Assembly (NCBI RefSeq): GCF_000270305.1
Contig: NC_015737.1
Coordinates: forward strand, 1,860,501-1,924,500
Source of the DNA: Clostridium sp. SY8519
Lineage (GTDB): Bacteria > Bacillota > Clostridia > Lachnospirales > Lachnospiraceae
Reading direction: 5' to 3'
Length of the DNA stretch: 64,000 nt
Part shown: positions 50,218 through 58,550 of the stretch, piece by piece
Position numbering within the stretch: position 1 is the first letter of the stretch
How the letters are laid out: the number at the start of each line of letters is the position of its first letter
Position numbers and translations under genes: made by a program
Notes under the pieces: model-generated
Databases searched by the model: none
The model's input: the letters and a program-made list of their open reading frames with translations, nothing else
Told to the model about the DNA's origin: nothing

Positions 50218-51975
50218 TTACGCTGCAGAACTCTCTGTTTTTGGCTCGAATTCCTTCAGCTGCCCTGTCTGGAACCTATGGTATTTATTGATGTTCCGTC
50301 CGATCACAAACAGCATGAATTCCTTATACACTTTTTTGGATGATCGGTAGTTGAACCGGCGGAACCCCTCGTTTTCCTTGATGTCGCCAAAATGGCCTTC
50401 CGTCTGGATCGATCGGACCTGACGGTTATAGATGCCGTGCTCACTCTGGATGTTCCTGTGGCTCTCTGCTTTCAGCTCCTCCCAGGACTCATTGATCTTC
50501 ATCATCTTGTTTTTGTCAGCATCCCGACCGGCATCATATTTATACAGGCATCTTCCTTTATGCGCGCATCCGCTGCAGTCCGCACATCCGTACACTTCCA
50601 TGGTTTGTGTATAACCGTCCCGTTTATGTCTCTCTGTCCGGATATGCCGGAGGCTGCGGCCGTCATGGCAGCGGTAGTAACCCCCCTCATCATCTGCGCA
50701 TTTCTCCATGTTGTAATGCCTGCCGATGTCGTTTTTATATGCGCGTGTTTTCATCTTCTCGTGTTCCTGCAGCTTGATGTAGCTGGTGATCCCGTTTTCT
50801 TTCAGATACAGGAGGTTCTTTTCGCTGCAGTATCCGCTGTCCGCAGTGAACTCTTCTGGATATCTCCCAAAGGCTGCTTTGTGTTTTTCCGCCACCGGGA
50901 TCAAAGTATCATAGTCTGTCCGGTCGTTACTGACATAACTGTGGATAATGAAGTAGTTTTCCACTGCGATCTGTACATTATATGCCGGCTTTAACTGGCC
51001 GTTGAGCATGTGGTCTTCTTTCATCCGCATGAATGTTGCTTCCAGGTCTGTCTTGGAATAGCTGTTCCTGTCATCACCCATGATCTCAAAGCATTCCTTG
51101 TATTTCATCAAACGCCTTCCGCAGTTTTCCAGTTCCTCGTATAGCTTCTGGAGCTCCGTCCTGCGTTTCCCTTTTCCATTGGCGAAGATGATGTCCTCAC
51201 CGTCTGCGATCTGCTTTAAGTTCTTCTGGAGCGTCAGCATCTCCAGCGGGGAGCAGTTGCTGATCCGGATCCGTGTATTGTTGGGAAGCTTTTTGTGTTT
51301 TGTGAGCTTTCTCTTCCTGTTCTTTTCAATGACTTCACGGACTTTGCCCATCCCTTCGATGGCAAACATCTTTACATTGTCTAATCCGTACTTTTCCTTA
51401 TATCCTTCCTGATCCAGCAGCGTATTGTACCTTGCATAGAGCATATCAATCGTATCGAGCAGGCCGGCCAGATGGTAATTGATACTCCCCCTCCAGACGA
51501 ACGTATACCGGTTGGCATTCGCCTCCAGCTTTGTCCCGTCCAGGAACAGGGTATCCAGGCTGATCAGGCCTTCCTTATGCAGGCGCAGGATGAACTGATA
51601 ATGCAGATCATCCAGGATATCACCCGTCAGCTTCTTTCCGATGAAGTCGTAAAAGGCATCACGTTTCGGCTTCTCGCCTTTTGTCAGCCAGATGAAAGCG
51701 ACATCCCGTTCACAGAGTTCAACGATCCGGTCCACGGAACGTATGCCCCGCATGTTCGCGTAAGTGACGACAGCAAACATCATGATCGGATTATACCCGG
51801 TTCTTCCCTTGGCAGAATAACGGCCGAGCAGACCGGAATAATCAAGATCCTCCATCACTTTTTTAAGGGTATAGACGGGGTCGTCGGCGGGTATGCCGAT
51901 CTGATATAAGCTGAAGTTAATCTTCAGTTGCCCTTTTTCGAAAAAATCGTTATAATAATGATGTTTTTTTAGCAT
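50218..51975 (-). CDS. IS1182 family transposase
   Basis: 585-aa DDE transposase, complete. The N-terminal part reads MLKKHHYYNDFFEKGQLKINF and PVYTLKKVMEDLDYSGLLGRY, typical of IS1182. The DDE residues are visible as Asp in LFLDGTKLEANANRYTF, Asp in FTADSGYCSEKN and Glu in QTEGHFGDIKEN; a Cys-rich stretch (CADCSGCAHKGRC) lies before the Glu. The frame is open to an ATG at 52023, but a TATAAT inside a 20-bp palindrome (51977-51996) puts transcription start near the ATG at 51975, so that is the likely start. No frameshift or stop; possibly active. Confidence 0.88.
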   Translation of the reverse strand: MLKKHHYYNDFFEKGQLKINFSLYQIGIPADDPVYTLKKVMEDLDYSGLLGRYSAKGRTGYNPIMMFAVVTYANMRGIRSVDRIVELCERDVAFIWLTKGEKPKRDAFYDFIGKKLTGDILDDLHYQFILRLHKEGLISLDTLFLDGTKLEANANRYTFVWRGSINYHLAGLLDTIDMLYARYNTLLDQEGYKEKYGLDNVKMFAIEGMGKVREVIEKNRKRKLTKHKKLPNNTRIRISNCSPLEMLTLQKNLKQIADGEDIIFANGKGKRRTELQKLYEELENCGRRLMKYKECFEIMGDDRNSYSKTDLEATFMRMKEDHMLNGQLKPAYNVQIAVENYFIIHSYVSNDRTDYDTLIPVAEKHKAAFGRYPEEFTADSGYCSEKNLLYLKENGITSYIKLQEHEKMKTRAYKNDIGRHYNMEKCADDEGGYYRCHDGRSLRHIRTERHKRDGYTQTMEVYGCADCSGCAHKGRCLYKYDAGRDADKNKMMKINESWEELKAESHRNIQSEHGIYNRQVRSIQTEGHFGDIKENEGFRRFNYRSSKKVYKEFMLFVIGRNINKYHRFQTGQLKEFEPKTESSAA

Positions 51976-51976
51976 A

Positions 51977-51996
51977 GTTACATTATACAATGTAAC
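51977..51996 (-). promoter_or_regulatory. Palindromic transposase promoter
   Basis: GTTACATT-4 nt-AATGTAAC, with TATAAT on the minus strand at 51987-51982. The -10 is centred in the dyad, which fits self-repression of the transposase. The likely transcript start is at or next to the ATG at 51975, and no Shine-Dalgarno sequence is seen. Confidence 0.4.
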
Positions 51997-52217
51997 GGGA
52001 GAAAGGTGGTCAGAAACGGCCATCTTTTTTCTTTTATTTCAAAGATGTCAGTCCTATCTGCGGACGCCAGCCCTGACAGTCGCTTTCGCGGTGGCTGTTT
52101 GCCAGAGTCAATATGATCAGTTCGGGGAGAACTTGGGATATCAGCCTTGCGGGATCCATCCTCTGGTGATGTCATACATTCGGCACGCAAGGTTTATGAG
52201 CCAGATCATATGAACAG

Positions 52218-52266
52218 AAAAGGATCCGACCAAACTCATTTCGAGTCTGGACGGATCCCGTTTTTA
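52218..52266. terminator. Strong bidirectional hairpin
   Basis: GGATCCG..CCAaACTC pairs with GAGTcTGG..CGGATCC across ATTTC, followed by CGTTTTT on the plus strand and preceded by AAAA, giving a T-run on the minus strand also. Confidence 0.7.
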
Positions 52267-52488
52267 GCCGTCTATTTCCCGACAGCCCCTTTTTTGCCTG
52301 GAAACAAGGGGAGGCAGGCAAAAGGATCACAGCATCATAACTGCAAGAGTATCCCATCTATATATTTTATATATGGGTAATAACAGCAATACAGCAGGAC
52401 AAGGAAAAGAGGCTGTTGCAGGCTTTTGTTTGTATTTTATTGTGGACAAAAATGCTCCAATCTGGAAATTATAGACGGAAGGAGTATA

Positions 52489-52533
52489 ATGAACTGCAAC
52501 TTACAAATGAAAATATTCGTTTTGCGCCGATGA
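52489..52533 (+). CDS. Possible 14-aa leader peptide
   Basis: ATG with GGAAGGAG immediately upstream opens a 14-codon frame reading MNCNLQMKIFVLRR, stop TGA at 52531. It ends 18 nt before the attenuator-like hairpin. The placement suggests translation of the peptide may influence that hairpin. The TATAAT that overlaps the ATG could instead be a promoter -10, in which case no peptide is made. Confidence 0.25.
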   Translation: MNCNLQMKIFVLRR

Positions 52534-52550
52534 GCCAGAACTGATGACGC

Positions 52551-52590
52551 AAACGGATGTACCCATGGCATCGAATGATGTTCCGTTTTT
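52551..52590 (+). terminator. Attenuator-like hairpin in surface protein leader
   Basis: AAACGGA pairs with TCCGTTT, followed by TT; the loop holds CATC-GAAT-GATG. About 100 nt before the gene. It can act as a terminator within the leader. Confidence 0.4.
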
Positions 52591-52693
52591 CCGCTGAAAG
52601 AGTATTCTGTGATACACAGGAGAAAATGGAGCATTTCGATATATGATTTCGATAGAATCAAGCAACTGAGAGAAAGGGAAGGGGAAAGAAAGC

Positions 52694-55273
52694 ATGAAGT
52701 CGAAAGCAGTTCGCAGATTATTATCAGTCGGAAGTGTTACGGTGACACTTGCCGGGGGAAGTATGCTGCAGCCGGCCATTACCGCGTATGCGGGGGAAAC
52801 GCCTGCCGGAGCCCAGGAGAAAGCCCAGGAGGCATCCGCCAAAGCCGGAGCAGATACCTCCGACAGCGGACAGACAGAGTCAGCAGGGGCAAGCCGTGGA
52901 AAAACAACGAAGATTACCAATCCAGACGGAACCGTCACCACACACCATGAGCATCCGGATGATTATGCGGATGCGGTAGAAGCGGCAGCAAAAGCGCCAG
53001 CAGGGGGCACCAAAGAGACAAAAGTATCCGAAGACGGCAAAACCACAACGCATGCACTGCACTGGACGGATGCGGATCAGACAGAACATACGCGAACCGT
53101 GCATGACACAGATACCAGTACGGATCCGACCGAACAGACTGTGACAGAGGACGGTTCATCCGTTCAGACAGATTATTCGGAGCCGATATACGATCATACG
53201 GATGAAAAAGGCGTAAAGTGGTATCGGGTAGGGGAACGTCTTGTGAAAAACCCGACGACTACCATTACGCGGAATTCCGGAAAGTCAAAGAAGGCAACGG
53301 TTAAAGAGACAACCAAAAAAACGGAGACCCATCAGGAACAGTATACAGAGACAGAAACCTATACAGAAAAAGAAAAAGTACAGGTCGGAACCAAGAAGGA
53401 GAAAATTAAAGAGCCCATTTCCGGAATTTACGGGAATGACGAAACCCTGGCGGCCATCAAAAGCACCCTGGGGGATTATGGCGTAACCGCCGGCGAAGTG
53501 AAAGTCGAGAATGACTTTGAGTCCAATGTGCATGCGGGTGTCCTCTTCGCAAACAAGGATATGGGTACAAGCGCGCACTATATATACAGATACCAGCAGA
53601 TTCCGAACCAGGCGGACACTGACGGCAAAAACAGTACGGTAGAAGGATTCCGCCAGGACATGGAGCGGCTGCAGTTCCGCCAGGGCGAGGACGCTTCTCT
53701 GACCACTGCCTTCGGCAATACTGATACTTCGAAGGAAATGGTAACCAGTGAGAAGTTTAACAGCGATCCGAATGACCACAGGTATAACATTCAGGTAGAT
53801 GCAGATAAGAACGGGACGGTGGATCAGACAGTGACCGTAAGCAATGTGTCCTCGGTGACGGTAAAAGACGCCTCCTGCAAGGAAGTTGGTCAGACCTTAG
53901 ACGCGGTGACTGACCTGGCAACACAGCTGATGGAGAAGCAGGAGTCAGCAGGCGTGACAAAGGGTACAGCGGATCAGAACAACAGCAGCCTGGATGTAAG
54001 AAACGCGGCCGGACAGGCAGGCGGGAAGAACGGTTATGAAGTGGTCTACGCGACGGTTACAGCAGTACCGACCGTCGAACTGGACTGGTCAAACGTAGAT
54101 CAGGCAAAGCTTGGACAGGATGGATACTGGGGGATGTCTTCTGAGGAACAGGCAGAATACGTCACTACACACCAGATCGGAAAAGTATCCTATCAGCTGG
54201 CCGGATTTACGGGAACAGATACCATGAAGGTTTCCATGAAGGGAAATCAGATCATCGTCATCAATGTGCAGGCGGGCAATGCCTCCGAGATCAAGCTGAA
54301 TCAGTTCCGGATTTCCGCGGATGAGGATGGAAAGATCAATGAATTCCGTTCCCAGGATCAGGATGCGAACACCTCCAGATACGCCCAGCAGATCGTATTC
54401 AACTTCGGGGATTATCAGGGAGATCTTCTGTTTGAAGGATCTCTTGCAGGCACCTTTATCGCGCCGAAAGCCAATGTAACAGTAGCGCATACCTCTACAG
54501 GCCAAATTGTTTCAAAGTCTTTCCGGAATACAAATGGAGAATGGCATTATACCGGCAACAGCGCGGGAACCAGGATAACAGAAACAGAAGTGCCGCTGTA
54601 TGAGGAGCGGGAGGTGACAAAGACCCGTGAAGTGACCAGAACCAGGGACGTAACCAGAGATATCATCGAAAACAATCTGTATTACCTGACCTGGAAAGAC
54701 GCAGATGTGATAACGCATACAGGCGGCGAGGAGACGACAGAGTTTATCTTTAAGCCCGAGGCAGAACTGGCAGTTATCCCGAAACCGGACACCCCGTCAG
54801 ACCAGCCGTCGGAACCTGAGCATAACACACCGGACACCCCGTCAGATCAGCCGTCGCAGCCTGGAAATAACACGCCGGACACCCCGTCGGATCAGCCATC
54901 GAAGCCTGAGAATAACACGCCGGGAACCCCGTCGGATCAGCCGTCGAAGCCTGAAAATAACACGCCGGGAACCCCGTCAGACAAACCGACAGTTCCGGAT
55001 CACCCCACAGACTCGGAAACACCAAAGACTTCAGATTCCGGAAACGGGACCGGTGGGAAAACAACTGCCGGGACTCCGGTTCACCATTCCAGGGAGTCCC
55101 AAAAAGGAAACCGTGCTTCCGCAGCCCGGACAGCAACAGCCGTGAAGATCAGAAAAAGTGTGCAGACCGGCGACAGCAGCCACAGCGTATACTATGGGGC
55201 GCTGGAACTGATCAGCGTAGGACTGGCAGGAGCAGGAGCCGCCCTGCTGCTGCGGAGAAGAAAGCGCTCATAA
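52694..55273 (+). CDS. Sortase-type cell-wall surface protein with choice-of-anchor-like domain
   Basis: 859-aa surface protein. Signal peptide about 1-34 (LLSVGSVTVTLAGGSML, cut near AYA). Residues 35-160 are polar and Thr/Glu/Lys-rich. Repeated Thr/Glu/Lys motifs (KKTETHQEQYTETETYTEKE in parts) precede a domain at about 240-620 that resembles choice-of-anchor A proteins (ESNVHAGVLFANKDMG, YQGDLLFEGSLAGTFIAPKA). Then a proline-rich stalk of 15-residue repeats (about 697-765), and a sorting end: VQTGD, a helix (LISVGLAGAGAALLL) and RRRKRS. The motif SVQTG departs from LPxTG, as in many Lachnospiraceae. Probably adhesion; the ligand is unknown. AAGGGAAGGGGAAAG precedes the ATG. Confidence 0.8.
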   Translation: MKSKAVRRLLSVGSVTVTLAGGSMLQPAITAYAGETPAGAQEKAQEASAKAGADTSDSGQTESAGASRGKTTKITNPDGTVTTHHEHPDDYADAVEAAAKAPAGGTKETKVSEDGKTTTHALHWTDADQTEHTRTVHDTDTSTDPTEQTVTEDGSSVQTDYSEPIYDHTDEKGVKWYRVGERLVKNPTTTITRNSGKSKKATVKETTKKTETHQEQYTETETYTEKEKVQVGTKKEKIKEPISGIYGNDETLAAIKSTLGDYGVTAGEVKVENDFESNVHAGVLFANKDMGTSAHYIYRYQQIPNQADTDGKNSTVEGFRQDMERLQFRQGEDASLTTAFGNTDTSKEMVTSEKFNSDPNDHRYNIQVDADKNGTVDQTVTVSNVSSVTVKDASCKEVGQTLDAVTDLATQLMEKQESAGVTKGTADQNNSSLDVRNAAGQAGGKNGYEVVYATVTAVPTVELDWSNVDQAKLGQDGYWGMSSEEQAEYVTTHQIGKVSYQLAGFTGTDTMKVSMKGNQIIVINVQAGNASEIKLNQFRISADEDGKINEFRSQDQDANTSRYAQQIVFNFGDYQGDLLFEGSLAGTFIAPKANVTVAHTSTGQIVSKSFRNTNGEWHYTGNSAGTRITETEVPLYEEREVTKTREVTRTRDVTRDIIENNLYYLTWKDADVITHTGGEETTEFIFKPEAELAVIPKPDTPSDQPSEPEHNTPDTPSDQPSQPGNNTPDTPSDQPSKPENNTPGTPSDQPSKPENNTPGTPSDKPTVPDHPTDSETPKTSDSGNGTGGKTTAGTPVHHSRESQKGNRASAARTATAVKIRKSVQTGDSSHSVYYGALELISVGLAGAGAALLLRRRKRS
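54785..54990 (+). repeat. 45-bp coding tandem repeats (Pro-rich stalk)
   Basis: Four and a half copies of a 45-bp unit starting at 54785, encoding PDTPSDQPS-P--NT or its PGTPSDQPS form. Copies differ by a few bases and change PDT to PGT from the fourth unit on. This is the wall-spanning stalk of the surface protein; unit number may vary among strains. Confidence 0.85.
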
Positions 55274-55289
55274 GCATACGGACGGGAGC

Positions 55290-56366
55290 TCAGGGGCTGC
55301 CGGAAGTTTTTTCAGCCGGAAAGAACCGGATCAGTCCATTGTACAGATAGGGATAACTCTGGGAAAACCGGTGGTAATGTCCTTTCCATACATGAAACAT
55401 CAGATTGCCCTTCCCGAAGCCCCGGTCTGTGTATCGAAACTGCTTTGTTTCCTGTTTCAGATACCGGACCTGGCTTTGGGTCGCCCGGTACATAAAGTCT
55501 TCCGAACCGGTGGCGGCAAAAATATAATAATCTTTCCTGGAATATTCCAGCCGTTCTGCAGCCTGTGCCATATGCCGGGCTGCAGTTTGGTACTGGGAAA
55601 GATCCGCGGCGGCGCTTGGGTAGGCAGGCATGCTCATGGGCAGAAAGTATTTAAAGTAGTTCAGATGGGCTTCAAACGCCTGCCAGGTTTCGAGGCCGCC
55701 CATGGAAAAGCCGGCCATTCCCCGGTGTTCGCGGGAAGCAGTCAGATCCTTCTTTTTCACAGACGCGGCATAGGTGGAATACTTACTTTCCGCGGCAGGG
55801 ATCAGCTCGGTGCCGATCTCATGCTGCAGGCCTTCGATCGCATGGAAATAGTCTTTGTATTCCTCTGTAATATTCATGGCCACGACGATCAGCGGACGGA
55901 TTTCCTTTTCTTTGATCATATGGTCTAACATGTATTTAAACGGCCGGGGAGACATGGGAGACCCCAGAAATGTCCGGTAACTGGCGCCGCGGCCATGGGC
56001 CAGGTAAAGAATATCGTAGCGTTTTTGGCTGGAGTAGCCTGCCGGCAGATATACCATGGCATGTTTGGTGACGGTGCGCTTTCCTTCGGAAATCATCCGG
56101 CTGCGGTAAGTCAGGACTTCCAGACGGCCGCCGTCTTTTACCGCTTGTTCATAGCCTTCCGGAACCGTGCGGATACCCGTCAGGGCGGAGGGTGAGGTAT
56201 GCATGGAATCCCCGCTGTTTTCCTCCGGGCCGCTTGGCTTTGCTGCCGCGGAGGGGGCAGAAGAGACGGCTTTGGAAGAGGTACGGGCAGGTTCCCGGGT
56301 TGTGCCGCAGGCGCAGAGCATCAGTCCCAGAAGCGCGGCAGCCAGACAGGAAAAGATTCGTTTCAT
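55290..56366 (-). CDS. Esterase lipoprotein (CE1/esterase D family)
   Basis: 358-aa lipoprotein with a lipobox LCAC after an N-terminal helix (MKRIFSCLAAALLGLM). After a Ser/Pro-rich linker comes an alpha/beta-hydrolase of the Esterase (PF00756) type: MVYLPAGYSSQKRYDILYLAHG (in parts), the oxyanion-strand region and nucleophile GFSMGGLETW (Ser about 218), an Asp or Glu in ATGSEDF and the His in VWKGHYHRF. This family includes feruloyl and xylan esterases. It sits convergent with the surface protein gene. A role in releasing esters from plant-derived glycans is plausible. Confidence 0.8.
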   Translation of the reverse strand: MKRIFSCLAAALLGLMLCACGTTREPARTSSKAVSSAPSAAAKPSGPEENSGDSMHTSPSALTGIRTVPEGYEQAVKDGGRLEVLTYRSRMISEGKRTVTKHAMVYLPAGYSSQKRYDILYLAHGRGASYRTFLGSPMSPRPFKYMLDHMIKEKEIRPLIVVAMNITEEYKDYFHAIEGLQHEIGTELIPAAESKYSTYAASVKKKDLTASREHRGMAGFSMGGLETWQAFEAHLNYFKYFLPMSMPAYPSAAADLSQYQTAARHMAQAAERLEYSRKDYYIFAATGSEDFMYRATQSQVRYLKQETKQFRYTDRGFGKGNLMFHVWKGHYHRFSQSYPYLYNGLIRFFPAEKTSGSP

Positions 56367-56505
56367 AAAAATAAAAAACTCCTTTTTGTAATGCTTTTTC
56401 GTATTTTAACATGTGTTTTTTGCACATGTAAGTCTTTTTTTGGTGACCATACGGAATTTTTTCCGCCTGATTTTCCGGTTTTTCCAATGAGAGCGGTGGG
56501 GACGG

Positions 56506-56535
56506 TTGAAAAAAAGTGGATGCATGATGTATAAT
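56506..56535 (+). promoter_or_regulatory. Promoter of the LpdD-like/Rrf2 unit
   Basis: TTGAAA (56506-56511), 18-nt spacer, TATAAT (56530-56535), about 35 nt before the first start codon. Confidence 0.6.
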
Positions 56536-56570
56536 TTCATTGACGAATCAGTAAACGAGGAGGGATCTGT

Positions 56571-56954
56571 ATGGAAATTACAAAAACAGTGCAGGGAATT
56601 TCCATTACCTGCCAGGCAGTATTTGCGGGAGATGATCTGAATCTGACGATTTACGGGGGAGAGCGTCCCCATATTGGCTGTGTGGTTCTGAGCATCCCGC
56701 GGCCGAGCCTGACCGGAACAGGCACCGGCGTAACATCATCTGTGCTGAACCTCCCGGGACATAAAGAGGAGTCTGTGGCTCGGATGTTTGCCGAATATGC
56801 CGCGAAGAAATACGGACGGACGACTTGCTGCACCTGTGGAATTCACATGGATCAGGCAACGAAGGGACAGCTTAAGACCATTGAAGTGATCTGCGGAGAT
56901 ATCCTGAAAGAATTTGATCAGTGGCTTAAGGACAGCAAAGGAAAAGGAGTATAG
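56571..56954 (+). CDS. LpdD-like protein (prenylated-flavin decarboxylase-associated fold)
   Basis: 127-aa protein whose pattern IYGGERPHIGCVVLSIPRPSL, then TSSVLNLPGHKEESVARMFAEYAAKKYGR (in parts), matches what I remember of the LpdD small subunit of gallate-type decarboxylases, now described as a prenylated-flavin chaperone domain. Two Cys near residue 85 (TTCCTCGIHMD) could bind metal. A UbiD-type decarboxylase is not next to it. It lies 4 nt before the Rrf2 gene. AGGAGGGATC precedes the ATG. The assignment is from memory and moderately sure. Confidence 0.6.
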   Translation: MEITKTVQGISITCQAVFAGDDLNLTIYGGERPHIGCVVLSIPRPSLTGTGTGVTSSVLNLPGHKEESVARMFAEYAAKKYGRTTCCTCGIHMDQATKGQLKTIEVICGDILKEFDQWLKDSKGKGV

Positions 56955-56958
56955 AACA

Positions 56959-57390
56959 TTGCTGATCACCAGAGAGACAGATTACGCGCTTCGTGTACTG
57001 CGCGTGCTAACAGACGGAGAGAGACATACGATGAAAGCGCTGTGCGAAACGGAGGAAATTCCTCAGCAGTTTGCCTACAAGATCATTCGGAAACTGGCAG
57101 ACGCGGATATGATTTCCTGCACCAGAGGAGTCAACGGCGGCTGTCAGCTGAAAAATGACCTGGCAGAGTATACACTCTATGATCTGATCACAACGATTAA
57201 CCCGGACCGCTACGTCAATGCGTGCATGGACCCCCATTACAGCTGCGACTGGCGGCAGAAGCATGACGGACACTGCGGACTGCACAACCGCCAGAAGGAA
57301 GTGCAGAATGAGATGGAGCATCTGCTTCGGGGGTACCGCCTGAGCGACATGATGCAGGAAGATATCCATGCCAGAGAATCCGGAAAATAA
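56959..57390 (+). CDS. Rrf2 family transcription regulator
   Basis: 143-aa Rrf2-type winged-helix regulator, starting at TTG (56959) with AAGGAG 9 nt upstream; the first residues LITRETDYALRVL match the family start. The DNA-binding part is about 1-70 (IPQQFAYKIIRKLADADMI, TRGVNGGCQL). Three Cys (CMDPHYSC, HDGHC) in the last half are placed like the iron-sulfur ligands of IscR/NsrR-type members, although spacing differs (x6 and about x9). It follows the LpdD-like gene by 4 nt and probably regulates the pair. Confidence 0.85.
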   Translation: MLITRETDYALRVLRVLTDGERHTMKALCETEEIPQQFAYKIIRKLADADMISCTRGVNGGCQLKNDLAEYTLYDLITTINPDRYVNACMDPHYSCDWRQKHDGHCGLHNRQKEVQNEMEHLLRGYRLSDMMQEDIHARESGK

Positions 57391-57398
57391 TGCAGAAA

Positions 57399-57461
57399 GA
57401 CCCGCGGCGGCGGTTTCGGCAGATGGTTCTGCCGAAACCGCTGCCCGCGGGTCCTTTTTTT
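57399..57461 (+). terminator. Strong Rho-independent terminator
   Basis: GACCCGCGG and CGGTTTCGGCAGA pair with TCTGCCGAAACCG and CCCGCGGGTC in one long stem, then seven T residues. Confidence 0.92.
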
Positions 57462-57569
57462 GTACTCTGAAATATTCTTAGGAGGAAATCCCCGTCCGGT
57501 GGGGCAAGTCGTCCCTCCTGGCTTTTCATCCGCCTGGAAGAAATCCCCGGCCGGTGCGGGGTGCGTTCC

Positions 57570-58166
57570 TTATTCGGAGTCGCGTACAATCTGCTCAATC
57601 AGCCGCGCGGTTTCGTCGATGCCGAATTCCCCGCTGTTGATGGAAATATGATAATTTTCCGCGCGTCCCCATTTCTGTCCGGTGTAATAGCGATAGTGGG
57701 CGGCCCGTTTGCCGTCCTTTTCTTTAATGCGCCGGGCCGGTTTTTCCCTGGTTTCGCCAAAGCGCGCAACGATCCGTTTGCAGCGGTAGTCCAGATCCGC
57801 ATGGATAAAAACTTTCAGGACATCCTCCCTGTCTTTCAGCAGGAAGTCTGCGCAGCGGCCGATGATCACACAGGGCCCCTGATCGGCGATTTCCCGTATG
57901 ACTCGGCATTCCGCGGCCCAGAGGCGGTCCGGAATGGAAAGTCCCTGGGGATCCCGTCCCACAAAGTTATATACAAAACGGGAGCGGAGAGGCGCCTCTT
58001 CGTCTTCGTCATTTACGATTTCATAGGCGTAGCCGGATTCCTCGGAAATTTTTTCTACCAGTTCCTGGTCATAATACGGAATGCCCAGATCTTCCGCCAC
58101 TTTCATACCGATGGTGTGGCCGCCGCTGCCGAACTGTCTGCTGATGGTAATAATATTTTTTTTCAT
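57570..58166 (-). CDS. Cytidylate-kinase-like AAA protein
   Basis: 198-aa P-loop nucleotide kinase of the Cytidylate_kin2 type: SRQFGSGGHTIG is the Walker A region (about 9-20), then LGIPYYDQELVEKISEESG, RCADFLL, and a lid-like FGETREKPARRIKEKDGKRA (parts: FGETREKPA, KEKDGKRA). These small kinases are frequent in Clostridia, and their substrate is not firmly known, though CMP/dCMP-like roles are proposed. AGGAGGAGC precedes the ATG at 58166. It is divergent from the fructose operon. Confidence 0.82.
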   Translation of the reverse strand: MKKNIITISRQFGSGGHTIGMKVAEDLGIPYYDQELVEKISEESGYAYEIVNDEDEEAPLRSRFVYNFVGRDPQGLSIPDRLWAAECRVIREIADQGPCVIIGRCADFLLKDREDVLKVFIHADLDYRCKRIVARFGETREKPARRIKEKDGKRAAHYRYYTGQKWGRAENYHISINSGEFGIDETARLIEQIVRDSE

Positions 58167-58550
58167 AGAACGCTCCTCCTTCTGTTATGACATGATGTAA
58201 AACAGTGTGTTCTGTTTGTCTTTATTATATCTGAAAATTAAGCGAAAATATCTGGAAAAGTATTGGAAATTATATGCAAATCAGGAATAAGTGCATCTTT
58301 TTGGCGAACCGATGGTATTCCATAAGGGGTCACGGGTTACCAAATGGTAATAATGCACAAAAACCAAGCAGGTTTTTGTGTAATCATACAAAAAGCCGGC
58401 TGATTGCGCAAATTTGATTAAAAATGATTGAAAACCCTGGGTAATGCTGATATATTATGACTGAAATTGAAAGAATACGGGAATAAATGAAAAAGCGCTC
58501 GGATCACCCGATGACGGATGACAGGACTGGGCAGAAGGGAGCGATGAATT
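58167..58550. promoter_or_regulatory. Divergent control region, kinase / fructose operon
   Basis: 384 bp. It contains an exact 10-bp-arm hairpin CACAAAAACC..GGTTTTTGTG (58356-58380) and a GGTTACC/GGTAAT dyad. The fructose operon promoter is TTGAAA (58428-58433), 17 nt, TATATT (58451-58456). The region between kinase start and 58300 is AT-rich with TATTATATC (58221-58229). Likely sites for the FruR-like repressor lie around the promoter. Confidence 0.6.
58428..58456 (+). promoter_or_regulatory. Promoter of the fruR-fruK-fruA-ptsHI operon
   Basis: TTGAAA, a 17-nt spacer and TATATT, about 95 nt before the DeoR-type gene. Confidence 0.75.

Larger units (their letters stand above)
50218..52023 (-). 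mobile_element. IS1182-type insertion sequence (ends not resolved)
   Basis: The single transposase frame plus short flanks accounts for about 1.9 kb between the ssrA hairpins and the hairpin at 52218. I could not find matching terminal inverted repeats or a target duplication by eye, so the limits given are those of the coding frame only. Location immediately behind tmRNA, a common integration target, is noteworthy. Confidence 0.65.
52024..52693. other. Long gene-poor region, IS / surface protein leader
   Basis: 670 bp without a gene over 20 codons that I trust. It holds a strong hairpin terminator (52218-52266), an AT-rich hairpin CCCAT..ATATATGGG (52352-52377), a possible 14-codon leader peptide (52489-52533), an attenuator-like hairpin (52551-52590) and the purine-rich ribosome binding region of the surface protein gene. 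The part nearest the IS (52040-52200) has no recognisable content. Confidence 0.5.

Noticed and set aside
50009..52200. Terminal inverted repeats and target duplication of the IS1182 element
   Set aside because: Several short palindromes are present, but I found no pair that matches at both ends.
52534..52595. Possible c-di-GMP-I riboswitch (TGACGCAAACGG, ATGGCATCG)
   Set aside because: Only the GACGCAAA part fits. The preceding GCAAA-type strand, the tetraloop stem and the AUGG-AGC-AGGU-ACC arm are missing, so the aptamer cannot form as described.
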